Assembly (NCBI GenBank): GCA_937902925.1
Contig: CALFNN010000081.1
Span: 1 to 64,000 of the forward strand
Length of the DNA: 64,000 nt
Direction of reading: 5' to 3'
Origin: an uncultured Opitutaceae bacterium
GTDB lineage: Bacteria; Verrucomicrobiota; Verrucomicrobiia; Opitutales; Opitutaceae
In this document: positions 47,272 through 55,701 of the stretch, in pieces
How positions within the stretch are numbered: the first letter of the stretch is position 1
How the letters are laid out: the number at the start of each line of letters is the position of its first letter
The notes under the pieces: generated by a model
Told to the model about the DNA's origin: nothing
The model's input: only the letters and a program-made list of their open reading frames with translations
Databases searched by the model: none
Program-made: the position numbers and the translations under genes

Positions 47272-47937
47272 ATGATCTCCCTTCGCCACGTCGACCGCGT
47301 CTATCCACTCAAGGGCGGCCCCTACTACGCCCTCCGCAACATCAACCTCGAGGTCAACGAAGGCGACTTCCTCTCGATCATGGGCCCGTCGGGCTCGGGC
47401 AAGTCCACGCTGCTCCACATCCTCGGCCTGCACGACGCCGCGTGGGACGGCGAATTCCACCTCGTCGGCGAACCCGTCCACAAGCTCGACAAGAAGAAGC
47501 GTTTCGAGCTGCAGAAAAAACACATCGGGTTCGTCTTTCAAAGCTACCACCTGCTCGACGACCTGACCGTCTACGAGAACCTGGAGATTCCGCTCTCGTA
47601 TCGCGACGTGCCGCGCAAGGATCGCGAAGGCATCGTGTGCGACGCACTCGACCGCTTCCACATCGTCGGGAAAAAGGACCTCTATCCGAACCAGCTCTCC
47701 GGCGGCCAGCAGCAGCTCGTCGGCATCGCCCGCGCACTCGTCGCCAAGCCCGCGCTCATCCTCGCGGATGAGCCGACCGGCAACCTCCATTCCGACCAGG
47801 GCCGCGAAATCATGGAGCTCTTCAAGAAGCTCAACCAGGAGGACGGCGTGACCATCGTTCAGGTCACGCATTCCAACGACAACGCCGGCTTCGGCACGCG
47901 CATCGTCCGCCTCGCCGACGGCATGATGCTGAAATGA
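47272..47937 (+). CDS. ABC transporter ATP-binding protein 2, MacB/LolD type
   Basis: 221 residues: Walker [10 protein letters not shown] (38-46), Q-loop Q90, signature LSGGQ (142-146), Walker B LILADE (162-167), H-loop H200. It is clearly paralogous to the ATPase at 6339 but differs at several positions, such as signature-flanking QQQLV for QQQRV and VTHSND for VTHDTR, so the two probably serve different permease sets. It is in one operon with the TolC-like gene 37 bp downstream, and no permease gene lies between them. Its permease is therefore encoded elsewhere, most simply permease 13 or the main array. Confidence 0.94.
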   Translation: MISLRHVDRVYPLKGGPYYALRNINLEVNEGDFLSIMGPSGSGKSTLLHILGLHDAAWDGEFHLVGEPVHKLDKKKRFELQKKHIGFVFQSYHLLDDLTVYENLEIPLSYRDVPRKDREGIVCDALDRFHIVGKKDLYPNQLSGGQQQLVGIARALVAKPALILADEPTGNLHSDQGREIMELFKKLNQEDGVTIVQVTHSNDNAGFGTRIVRLADGMMLK

Positions 47938-47974
47938 TCGCCGCCGCCCTTTTCCGTCCGCCGCCGTCCGCCGA

Positions 47975-49603
47975 ATGAAAAACCGCTCCGTCCTCGCCGC
48001 GTCGCCGTCCGCCAGCTCGAAAAGCGAAGGCCGGCGCGCACCCAAATCCGCCGCCCCGGCCCGCCCGGCCGCCGCCCGTCGCACCGCGCTCGCCACCGTC
48101 GCGTTCGCGCTCGCCGTCCTCGGCCCGCGCGCCTCGGCCGAAGAGGCCGCGACGCCTGCGCCCAGTCCGCCGGCGGTCGGCGCCGCCGCCGCCAATGCCT
48201 CGGACGGGGCGAACGCCCTCACGCTCGACCGCGCGATCGCCCTCGCCCTCGAGCACAACCAGCGCGTCAAGGTCAGCGCTTTCAATCCCCAGATCGCCCG
48301 CGCCAACGTCCTCACCGCTTACGGCGCCTTCGATCCCGCGCTCACTTTCCGCCGCACCAAGAGCGAAGCGGAGGGTGCCGGTGCGGTCCTCACGCCGCTC
48401 GCCCGCCCGCTCACGAAAGAGGACGACTACAGCCTCTCCCTCGACGGGCTGATGCCGTGGGGCCTCACCTACAGCGTCGGCGCCACCGCCACCAACCAGC
48501 GCGGCACGTTCAACACGTTCAGCGACAGCTACGCCACGTTCGGCGGCGTCAGCGTCACGCAGCCGCTGCTCCGCGGCTTCGGTTTCGGCGCGACCCTCGC
48601 GAACCTCCGCATCGCCAAGGCCAGCCGCGGCATCTCCGACTGGCAGCACCGCCAGACCGTGATCGACACCGTCACCAGCGTCATCCTCGCCTTCAACAAT
48701 CTCCAGCAGGCGCGGGATAACGTGAAGATCGCCCGCTTCTCCCGCGACCTCGCCGCCCAGCTCCTGGCCGACAACGAGAAGAAACTTGGCATCGGCGCCA
48801 CGTCCGACGCCGATGTCACCCAGGCGCGCGCCCGCGTCGCGAATCGCGAGGAGAGCATCCTGATCGCCGAGCGCAGCGCCCACGACGTCGAGAACCAGCT
48901 CCGCCTGCTCATCGGCGAAGCCGCGTTCACCGTCGACGGTCCCCCGCTTGCGATCACCGAGCTTCCCGCCGCACCGGACATCGCCGTCGACCCGGCGGCG
49001 GACCTCAAGCACGCCTACGAACTCCGCCCCGATTACCAAGCGGCGCGACTCGGCATCGCCATCGATCGCGCCACCAGCGCCTCGGCGCAAAACGCCCTCC
49101 TGCCTCGGCTCGATTTCGTCGGCAGTTATGGCTACGGCGGCCTTGACCACGACTTTGCCACCGCCCGCGGCCAGGTCCGCGATCAGGATGCGCGATCCTA
49201 CTCCGCCGGCATGGTGGTGCGCATTCCGCTGACATTCGCCGAGGGTCGCGGTCGCGCCCGCGCCGCGAAGCTCAATCTCCGCCAGTCCGAGGCCGACCTC
49301 ACCCGGCTGGAGCAAGACATCGCCATCAGCATCGCCGCCGCCGCCGGCCAGATCGAGACGACGAAGCAGCGCGTCGCCGCCACGAAAGTCGCGATGGATC
49401 TCGCCTCCCAGGAGCTGACGAACGAACAGAAGCGCCTGAACGCGGGGAACAGCACCACGTTCCTCGTCTCGAACGCCCAGAGCGACCTCTCCGCCGCGCA
49501 AAGCAGCTACGCCCGCGCCGTCGCCGACCAGCGCCGGGCCATCGCCACCTACGAGCGCGAACTCGGCACGACGCTCCTCAGCCACCACCTCAACGTGGAG
49601 TGA
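47975..49603 (+). CDS. TolC-family outer-membrane efflux protein
   Basis: 542 residues. A long basic, Ala/Ser-rich N-terminus precedes the signal helix (about 38-50, VAFALAVLGPRASA), so the real start may be slightly later. The mature part has the twofold TolC pattern of long helices with heptads (LAFNNLQQARDNVKIARFSR, ARAAKLNLRQSEADLTRLEQ) and the short strands of the barrel. It should form the trimeric channel through the outer membrane for the export system. It is the only TolC-type gene in the sigma-54 regulon of this window; the NodT-type protein at 50592 belongs to a different, MarR-linked system. Confidence 0.92.
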   Translation: MKNRSVLAASPSASSKSEGRRAPKSAAPARPAAARRTALATVAFALAVLGPRASAEEAATPAPSPPAVGAAAANASDGANALTLDRAIALALEHNQRVKVSAFNPQIARANVLTAYGAFDPALTFRRTKSEAEGAGAVLTPLARPLTKEDDYSLSLDGLMPWGLTYSVGATATNQRGTFNTFSDSYATFGGVSVTQPLLRGFGFGATLANLRIAKASRGISDWQHRQTVIDTVTSVILAFNNLQQARDNVKIARFSRDLAAQLLADNEKKLGIGATSDADVTQARARVANREESILIAERSAHDVENQLRLLIGEAAFTVDGPPLAITELPAAPDIAVDPAADLKHAYELRPDYQAARLGIAIDRATSASAQNALLPRLDFVGSYGYGGLDHDFATARGQVRDQDARSYSAGMVVRIPLTFAEGRGRARAAKLNLRQSEADLTRLEQDIAISIAAAAGQIETTKQRVAATKVAMDLASQELTNEQKRLNAGNSTTFLVSNAQSDLSAAQSSYARAVADQRRAIATYERELGTTLLSHHLNVE

Positions 49604-49627
49604 ACGCCCGCGGGCTGGGCGCCGCCC

Positions 49628-50557
49628 TCAGGCCGCGACCCGCAGCGCAATCTTGCCGCGCAGCCGGCCCTGCCTCGCCCGTTCGTAGGCGGAGGGCGCG
49701 GCCGCCAGCGGGTATTCTCCGGCAACGAACACGCGCAGTTCTCCCGTGTCGAGCAGGTGGGAAACCTGCCGCAACTGCGCACCGTTCGCCTCGACGAGCA
49801 TGAACGCATCGCGCACCCGCGGGTCGGCGGCGCCGGCGCTGCGCGTCGCGATCGTCACGAGCGTGCCGCCCGGCCGGAGCCCGGCCCACGAGCGTTCCAG
49901 CGTCTCGCCGCCGATGCTGTCGAAAACAAAATCGACGTCGCGCGCGACGTTCTCGAACCGGTCCGCGCAATAGTCGACGACCTCGTCCGCGCCGAGCGAA
50001 CGAACAAAATCCAGATTACCCGCCGAGGCCGTGGCGATGACGTGCGCCCCGCGCCAGCGCGCGAGCTGCGCCGCAAACACGCCCACGCCGCCCGCCGCAC
50101 CGTGGATCAACACGCGCTGCCCCGGTTGCACGTCGCCGCGACCGATCAACGCCTGCCACGCCGTGAGCGCGGAGATCGGCACGACCGCCGCCTCGATGGG
50201 CGTCAGCGAGCCCGGCATCGGCGCGAGCGCCGTCGCCGGCGCGACGACATACTCCGCCAGCGCACCGTTGGTGAACCAGTCGTTGAGTCCGTAGATGGCA
50301 TCGCCCACCTTGAAGTCGTCGACGCCCGGCCCGACGGCCGCCACGACGCCGGACAACTCGTGCCCCGGCACGATGGGAAACGGCCGCGGTTCGCCGTTGC
50401 GGGTGTTGAACGTCGGGAACCATTGGAACTCGGTCGGCGTGACGCCGGTGGCGCGCACGCGGACCAGCACCTCGCCAGCCTGCGGCCGCGGCTGCGGAAG
50501 TTCGCCCCAGATCAACGCCTCGGGGCCGGCCTTTCTTTCGAGATACATCGCATTCAT
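49628..50557 (-). CDS. Zinc-type/quinone oxidoreductase-like dehydrogenase (MDR superfamily)
   Basis: 309 residues from the ATG at 50557. N-terminal GroES-like domain (about 1-115) and Rossmann NADP-binding domain with GAAGGVG (153-159). The Cys/His zinc ligands of true alcohol dehydrogenases are missing in the catalytic-loop region (NTRNGEPRPFPIVPGHELSG), placing it with quinone reductases, which use NADPH on quinones and other electrophiles. It is the last gene of the MarR efflux operon (34 bp after the outer-membrane gene), which suggests detoxification of the same reactive or quinone-like compounds that the pump exports. Confidence 0.88.
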   Translation of the reverse strand: MNAMYLERKAGPEALIWGELPQPRPQAGEVLVRVRATGVTPTEFQWFPTFNTRNGEPRPFPIVPGHELSGVVAAVGPGVDDFKVGDAIYGLNDWFTNGALAEYVVAPATALAPMPGSLTPIEAAVVPISALTAWQALIGRGDVQPGQRVLIHGAAGGVGVFAAQLARWRGAHVIATASAGNLDFVRSLGADEVVDYCADRFENVARDVDFVFDSIGGETLERSWAGLRPGGTLVTIATRSAGAADPRVRDAFMLVEANGAQLRQVSHLLDTGELRVFVAGEYPLAAAPSAYERARQGRLRGKIALRVAA

Positions 50558-50591
50558 GACAGGATTTGTTCGGGTGCCGATCGGCACGGTT

Positions 50592-52067
50592 TCAGGATTG
50601 ATGGGTTGATGCGCTCATCGGCGCTGTCGTCTGCCAGCCGCCACCGAGCGCTTTGAAAAGGGCGATCGCATCCGTGCTGACCGCGCGGTCGCTCTGCGCG
50701 ATGTTGTCCTCCGCGGCGGCCAGCGAACGCTCGGCATCGATCACGCCTAGAAAATCCGTCACGCCCTGGCGATAGAGTTCGGTGGCCGTTGCCACGGATT
50801 TTTGCGCCGCGTCTGCGGCGTCCACGAGTGCGCCATGCCGGCGCTGCTCGGAGTTGAGCGCTCCAATCGCGTTCTCCACGTCGGTGAGCGCGCCGAGCAC
50901 GACCTTGCGGTATTCCATGTAGGCGCGCTCGGTCCGCGCGGACTCGGCCTCGACCTGCGCCCGCACGCGACCGGCATCGAACAAATTCCAATGCAGCCCC
51001 GGCCCGGCGCTGAAGTAGCGGTTGGAGTAGTCGAACAAATCCGAACTCTGCGTGCTCACGAAACCGATCGTGCCCGCCAGACCGAGGTGCGGATAGAGCT
51101 GCGCCTCCGTCGCGCCGATCCGCGCCGTGGACGCCGCGAGCCGCCGTTCCGCGGCGCGGATATCCGGCCGCCGCCGCAGCAGCTCCGCCGGCAAGCCCGC
51201 CGCCACGTTCGCGGGCGCCGTCGGGATCGGTTCCGGAGCCGCCAACTCCCCGGCGAGCTCATTCGGTTCGTCGCCGAGCAACACGCCGAGCCGGTGGATC
51301 AATTGGTCGCGCCCGTCCTCGAGCACCGGGAGCAGCGCCTCGGTGTTCGCCACCAAACCGGCGGCGCGAAACGCGTCAAGATCGCTGGCGACGCCGGCAT
51401 GCAGCCGTTCGCGCGTGAGTTCGAGCGTCCGCTGTTGCAGGGCGAGGTTGGTTCGCGCGATGGCCAGCCGGTGCTGCACGGCGCGCAGCTCGACGTAGTC
51501 GCGCGCCACCTCGGCCGCCAGCGCCACGCGCACGCCGCGGCCTTCCTCCTCGGTCGCCTCGAGCGCCGCGCCCGCCGATTCGACGGCCCGGCGCGTGCCG
51601 CCCCAGAGATCGATTTCCCAACTGGCATCGAAACCCGTCTGGAACGTCGGATAGTTTCCGCGATAGAGCGTGTTCAACGGACCCGTGCGCCGGTATTCCA
51701 TTTTCCCGGCGCCCACGCCCACCGTGGGAAGTTCGCCGCCGGCGACCGACTTCAACCCCGCTCGCGCCTCGCGCACGCGCTGCGCCGCGATCGCGATGTC
51801 GGGGCTCGACTCCAGCGCGCGCTCGATGAGCCGCGTGAGCTCCGGATCGCCGAAGGTGGTCCACCACTGATCCATCGCGGGCGCCGCGTTCGTGGCCGTC
51901 GCGTTGGCGGACGCCGGCGGCGTGGTCCATGCCTTCATCTTCACCGCCGACGCGGGCGCGTGATAGTCGGGGCCAACCATGCAGCCCGCGCCAAACAAGA
52001 GTGCGGTCCAACCCGCCGCGAGCGCCGCCCCGCGGCGCAACCAGGAGATGCGAGGTTGAGCGTTCAT
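50592..52067 (-). CDS. NodT-family outer-membrane efflux lipoprotein
   Basis: 491 residues. The signal ends LLFGAGCMVGPDYHAP, with lipid-carrying Cys29, the classic NodT/OprM start. Two homologous halves with long helices (for example TARIGATEAQLYPHLGLAGT and the ERAYMEYRKVVLGALTDVEN segment) match the OprM type of outer-membrane channel. It starts 7 bp after the end of the adaptor gene and so completes an EmrAB-type tripartite pump. Unlike the TolC-type protein at 47975 it is a lipoprotein. Confidence 0.93.
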   Translation of the reverse strand: MNAQPRISWLRRGAALAAGWTALLFGAGCMVGPDYHAPASAVKMKAWTTPPASANATATNAAPAMDQWWTTFGDPELTRLIERALESSPDIAIAAQRVREARAGLKSVAGGELPTVGVGAGKMEYRRTGPLNTLYRGNYPTFQTGFDASWEIDLWGGTRRAVESAGAALEATEEEGRGVRVALAAEVARDYVELRAVQHRLAIARTNLALQQRTLELTRERLHAGVASDLDAFRAAGLVANTEALLPVLEDGRDQLIHRLGVLLGDEPNELAGELAAPEPIPTAPANVAAGLPAELLRRRPDIRAAERRLAASTARIGATEAQLYPHLGLAGTIGFVSTQSSDLFDYSNRYFSAGPGLHWNLFDAGRVRAQVEAESARTERAYMEYRKVVLGALTDVENAIGALNSEQRRHGALVDAADAAQKSVATATELYRQGVTDFLGVIDAERSLAAAEDNIAQSDRAVSTDAIALFKALGGGWQTTAPMSASTHQS

Positions 52068-52074
52068 GGCGGCC

Positions 52075-53274
52075 TCACGGGTTGAGGGTGACCGGTTGGG
52101 AGGTGGCAGCCGGCGCGCGGCCGGTATCGACGGTGGCGATCACCGACATGCCGAGCGCGAGTTGCGGCAGCCGCCGGAGATCGGCGCGGTCGAAGACGAT
52201 CTTCACCGGCACGCGCTGGACCACCTTCACGAAATTTCCCGTGGCGTTTTCCGGCGGCAGCAGCGCGAACGCCGAGCCGGTTCCGGCCATGCGGCTCTCG
52301 ACACGCCCCTTGAACGTCACGCCGGGATAAGTGTCGACCGTGATGGTGGCCGGCTGGCCGGGGCGCAGGTCGGTCAACTGCGTCTCCTTGAAGTTGGCGG
52401 TGACGAATAGTTCCTCGGTCACGAGGTTCAACAGCGGCTGCCCCATCTGGATGAAGTTGCCCGCCTCGACATTCTTGCGCGTGACGTAACCCGCGACCGG
52501 CGCCTTCACCTCGCAATAGGAAAGATTCAACCGCGCCTGCGCGACCTGCGCCGCCGCGGCGCGCACATTGGCCTCGGCGGCCTCGACCGCCGTCTGCGCG
52601 AGGGGAATCTGCGATTCCGCTCCAATCGCCGCCTCGCGCGCGGCGTCGGCCTGGGCCGCGCCCACGGTATTCTGCGTCGCGACGGCATCGAGCGCGATGC
52701 GCGAGACGGCGTTGTCGCTGAGCTGCTGGTAACGGTGGAGATCGTCGGCCGTCTTGCGGGCATTGGCCTCGGCCACCTTCACCTGCGCCCGCGCCTGGCT
52801 GGCCATCGCTTCCACCACGGGCAACTGTGCCCGGGCGTGGGCGAGCGCGCCGTCGGCCTGCGCCTGCGCCGCCTCCGCCTGCTCGAGTTTCACCCGGTAG
52901 TCGGCGGGATCGATCCGGAGCACTACCTGACCCGCGACCACATGCTGGTTGTCGTCGACCAGCACCTCGCTCACGCGACCGGACGCCTGCGGCGCGAGCG
53001 CGACGTGATGACCCTCGACAAACGCCGAGTCGGTCGTCTCGTGGCCGCGCGTGGTCCAACCGAGCCAGCCGACGCCGGCCGTCACCGCCGCCGCGGCGAA
53101 CACGAGGGTGACGCCAAGCGCCCGCCGGTGCGACCACGGTCCGCCCGCCGGGGTCGTCGGATTCGGTCCAATGACGCGAGGCGCGGAAATGGGAGTCGCC
53201 GGGGTCGCGGTTTGGAACATGTGCGCGCCCGGCAGATCGGGGGCGATTTCAACGGTGAGTATCTTTGAGTTCAT
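52075..53274 (-). CDS. EmrA/HlyD-type adaptor protein
   Basis: 399 residues. The cytoplasmic N-terminus is followed by a single membrane helix (about 51-73, RALGVTLVFAAAAVTAGVGW), then DSAFVEGHHVALAPQASGRV, typical of the EmrA barrel-sandwich entry. Long Ala/Glu-rich coiled-coil arms follow (DYRVKLEQAEAAQAQADGAL and a second helix), then the C-terminal beta domain with FKGRVESR. ATG at 53274 is used; the frame remains open upstream through the transporter gene without coding character. It couples the MFS pump to the outer-membrane channel. Confidence 0.93.
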   Translation of the reverse strand: MNSKILTVEIAPDLPGAHMFQTATPATPISAPRVIGPNPTTPAGGPWSHRRALGVTLVFAAAAVTAGVGWLGWTTRGHETTDSAFVEGHHVALAPQASGRVSEVLVDDNQHVVAGQVVLRIDPADYRVKLEQAEAAQAQADGALAHARAQLPVVEAMASQARAQVKVAEANARKTADDLHRYQQLSDNAVSRIALDAVATQNTVGAAQADAAREAAIGAESQIPLAQTAVEAAEANVRAAAAQVAQARLNLSYCEVKAPVAGYVTRKNVEAGNFIQMGQPLLNLVTEELFVTANFKETQLTDLRPGQPATITVDTYPGVTFKGRVESRMAGTGSAFALLPPENATGNFVKVVQRVPVKIVFDRADLRRLPQLALGMSVIATVDTGRAPAATSQPVTLNP

Positions 53275-53294
53275 GATGATTTTGGGAGGTTGAG

Positions 53295-54923
53295 TTATTG
53301 GGAAGAAGGAGAGGCGGATCTCGGAGCGACCGCCGCACGGGCCCGGCGCAGTCGGGGAAGGCCGAGGCTCAGCACGCTTACGACGACTCCGACCACGGTC
53401 GTGAGCAAAAACAGGTCGTGGAACGCCAGCACCGCCGACTCGCGCGCGACGATCCGCCCTAGCACGGCGGTGGCCGCCTGCGGGGCAAACGCGGGTGGCA
53501 GCCCGTGGCTCGCCAGGCCACGGCCGATTGCGATCAGAGTCTGCCGCACCAGCGGGCTGACCCCGGTCAGATTCTCGGCCAGCTGGCTCGAGTGGATCGT
53601 CGTCCGCGTGTCGAGGATCATCACGACGCCCGCGATCGCGACGGCGCTGCCGAGCTGCCGGGCCGTGTAGTGCCACGCGCGGCCTTCGCTGTTGTGGTGC
53701 TGGTTGGCCCCGATGGCGCGGAAGGAGAAAATGCCGATCGGCGGCAGCGCCAGCCCGATGCCGAGCCCGTGAAGGGCCATCGGCAGATAGAGCGCCTCGA
53801 CCGGCGTCGCCGAGGTGATCCGGAACGCCAGCAGCATCATCGACGCGGAAAACAGCATCCCCGCCAGCGTGAGCAGCGACCGCGTGAGGATCCGGCCCAA
53901 CGTCCAGACGGTGAACGCGAGGCCCGCCATCATCGCGAAGGCATCGATGCTCATCAGCCAGCCGGTCCGATACGCGTCGCAGCCGACGACCCGGAGCAGG
54001 AACTGCGGCAGCACGTAGACGCCGCCAATCATCATGACGCCCGCGAGAAACGAGAGCGTCACGCCGACGCCCATGCCGCGATAGCGCAGGCTCGCGATCG
54101 TGATCAGCCGGCGGTCGTTGCCCGGACGATGCTGGCGCCAGAAGAACAGCGGAACGGCCAGGAGCACGGTCGTGAGCAGCGCCACGATCGCCGGCGAGCC
54201 CAGCCAGTCGTCGCGCTGGCCGCGCATCAACAGCACGAGCAGGGCGCCCAGTCCGCCGGCGAGCAACGCGAGTCCAATCAGGTCGGGCGCGGTCCGCCGG
54301 CGGCGCGGCCAGATTTCCGTCGAGTAAAACAAGGCCGGCAGCGCACCGCAGCCGATCACGATCGCCGGCAGCGCAAACAGCGCGCGCCACGACAGGTTGT
54401 CCACGAGATAGCCGCCCAGCGGCAGCCCGAACGCGCGCAGCGAAAACGCGCCGATGAAAATGTAGAACGCCTTCCACAACACCGGCGGCCGCAGTTCCTT
54501 CGTGAACGTGAAGATCGCCCGCGCCAGAAACGCCGCGCCCGCCGCCCCCTGCAGGACGCGCATCGCGAGAAAAACCGGCAGCGTCGGGCTTGCCATGCAG
54601 CCGACCGACGTCAGCAGGTAGGCAAGCATCGAAAATCCAACGTAGCGCCGCTGACCGAGCACGTCGGAGAACCAGGCCGTCAGCGGCAGGAACACCGCAT
54701 AGCTCGCAAGGTAGAGCGTCACGGCCCAGCTGATTTCATCGGGCGAGGCGGCGAAGCCCGCGGCGATGCGCGGCAGCGCAATGCCGACCGCACTCGAGGT
54801 GAAGGCCTCGGCGCCGGTCGCGAGCGCGAGCGCCAGCACAAGCGGCAGATGCGGCCGCAGGCTGGGCAGGGCCGAGGTCGCAGCGCCGGAAATTTCGCGG
54901 GAGCCGGTGGGAATGGTTTTCAT
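53295..54923 (-). CDS. EmrB-type drug:proton antiporter (MFS, DHA2 family, 14 TM)
   Basis: 542 residues with about 14 hydrophobic segments. Motif C-like and the loop motif PLTAWFSDVLGQRRYVGFSM (motif A position) fit the DHA2 group. It pumps hydrophobic drugs or similar compounds out using the proton gradient. It lies between the MarR gene (7 bp) and the adaptor (20 bp) in one operon. The start at 54923 is preferred to the upstream in-frame ATG because the latter would overlap the MarR stop by 26 bp. Confidence 0.92.
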   Translation of the reverse strand: MKTIPTGSREISGAATSALPSLRPHLPLVLALALATGAEAFTSSAVGIALPRIAAGFAASPDEISWAVTLYLASYAVFLPLTAWFSDVLGQRRYVGFSMLAYLLTSVGCMASPTLPVFLAMRVLQGAAGAAFLARAIFTFTKELRPPVLWKAFYIFIGAFSLRAFGLPLGGYLVDNLSWRALFALPAIVIGCGALPALFYSTEIWPRRRRTAPDLIGLALLAGGLGALLVLLMRGQRDDWLGSPAIVALLTTVLLAVPLFFWRQHRPGNDRRLITIASLRYRGMGVGVTLSFLAGVMMIGGVYVLPQFLLRVVGCDAYRTGWLMSIDAFAMMAGLAFTVWTLGRILTRSLLTLAGMLFSASMMLLAFRITSATPVEALYLPMALHGLGIGLALPPIGIFSFRAIGANQHHNSEGRAWHYTARQLGSAVAIAGVVMILDTRTTIHSSQLAENLTGVSPLVRQTLIAIGRGLASHGLPPAFAPQAATAVLGRIVARESAVLAFHDLFLLTTVVGVVVSVLSLGLPRLRRARAAVAPRSASPSSQ

Positions 54924-54930
54924 GGCAATT

Positions 54931-55455
54931 TCAGGTAAGCGCGGCGGCGGCGGCATCCGCGGCGAGCAACGCGGCTCCCGCGCGGAGCTTGTCCGACGTG
55001 GTGAGACAGGCCGTCAGTTCCTGTTCATCGAGCGATTCGGTCGCCAAACCGGCGCCGGCGACATAGCGCCGCAGCGCCAGGGCGGTCCGTTCGACTCCCT
55101 CCGGCGTGAGCCGCAGCCAGAGGAGGCGGCGGTCCTGCGAATCGCGCTGCCGCCGCACGAGCCGCGACATTTCCAGCCGCGTTAGCGCATCGGTCGTCCG
55201 CATCGGCGAGAGGCCGGCGGCGAGCCCGAGGTCGGACCGCAGCACGGGCCCGGGCTCATGGGCATAAAGCACCGCCATCACGGCGAACCCGGACTCGGTG
55301 AGCCCGCAACGCGCGAGCTCGCCTTGCAACGCCGCCCGCGTCTCGTGAACAGAGACCGAACGCGAAAGCAGCGCGCGGCAACGAAGCTCGGCGGCGGGGC
55401 TTTCCTGCCGGGCGGCGGCCAGCAGGGTTTGGGCGGGAATGGAGTCAGGGTGCAT
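54931..55455 (-). CDS. MarR-family transcriptional regulator
   Basis: 174 residues. Winged helix-turn-helix about 60-125: the recognition region is GLAAGLSPMRTTDALTRLEM and the wing RRQRDSQDRRLLWLRLTPEG, with the invariant D-x-R wing pattern of MarR proteins. The Ala-rich tail is probably the dimerisation helix. As first large gene of the efflux operon it is expected to repress that operon and release it when a phenolic or similar ligand binds. A palindrome at 55578-55602 upstream is a candidate operator. Confidence 0.9.
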   Translation of the reverse strand: MHPDSIPAQTLLAAARQESPAAELRCRALLSRSVSVHETRAALQGELARCGLTESGFAVMAVLYAHEPGPVLRSDLGLAAGLSPMRTTDALTRLEMSRLVRRQRDSQDRRLLWLRLTPEGVERTALALRRYVAGAGLATESLDEQELTACLTTSDKLRAGAALLAADAAAAALT

Positions 55456-55479
55456 GGTTCGAAAAAGTCTTCTTCGTGA

Positions 55480-55557
55480 TCAGTGCCGGTCGTTCGCCGA
55501 ACCGTCCCACGCCGTGACGACCACGAGCAGGGAGAGGACGGCGATGAGCGGGATCAT
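55480..55557 (-). CDS. Possible 25-residue single-span membrane peptide
   Basis: A micro-ORF immediately before the MarR gene encodes MIPLIAVLSLLVVVTAW followed by DGSANDRH. Its helix-plus-tail layout and the D-(T/G)-S-A-(N)-D-R ending match the micro-ORF at 6219-6290, which supports its being real. It could also act as a leader peptide for the efflux operon. An in-frame start at 55671 would give 63 residues but crosses the palindrome at 55578-55602. Confidence 0.4.
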   Translation of the reverse strand: MIPLIAVLSLLVVVTAWDGSANDRH

Positions 55558-55577
55558 GGCGGAGTGAGTGGTGGTGC

Positions 55578-55602
55578 GGCGGGTGAAAAAGTTTTTCCCG
55601 CC
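55578..55602. promoter_or_regulatory. Palindrome upstream of the MarR operon
   Basis: GGCGGG (55578-55583) and CCCGCC (55597-55602) enclose AAAAA-G-TTTTT, making a nearly symmetric 25-bp site 20 bp before the micro-ORF start (minus strand). It is a candidate MarR operator or a 5'-leader hairpin. Confidence 0.4.
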
Positions 55603-55673
55603 GGTCTCGGCCGGGACTGGCGTGAGAATATCGCGACCCGGTCTTCCCGGGAACGACTTTGTTCTTCGCACCG

Positions 55674-55692
55674 TGTTAGCTTTTGGCTAACA
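55674..55692. promoter_or_regulatory. Perfect palindrome, probable LysR-family operator
   Basis: TGTTAGCTTTTGGCTAACA: 7-bp arms with a 5-bp centre, 9 bp before the LysR ATG. It contains the T-N11-A pattern of LysR-family sites (TTAGC...GCTAA). Its place in the divergent region suggests autoregulation and possible control of the MarR operon. Confidence 0.6.
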
Positions 55693-55701
55693 GTGCCGCC
55701 C

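Noticed and set aside
52075-54477. An 800-residue version of the EmrA-type adaptor
   Set aside because: The extra N-terminal 400 residues are an out-of-frame reading of the MFS gene; the ATG at 53274 gives the normal adaptor length.
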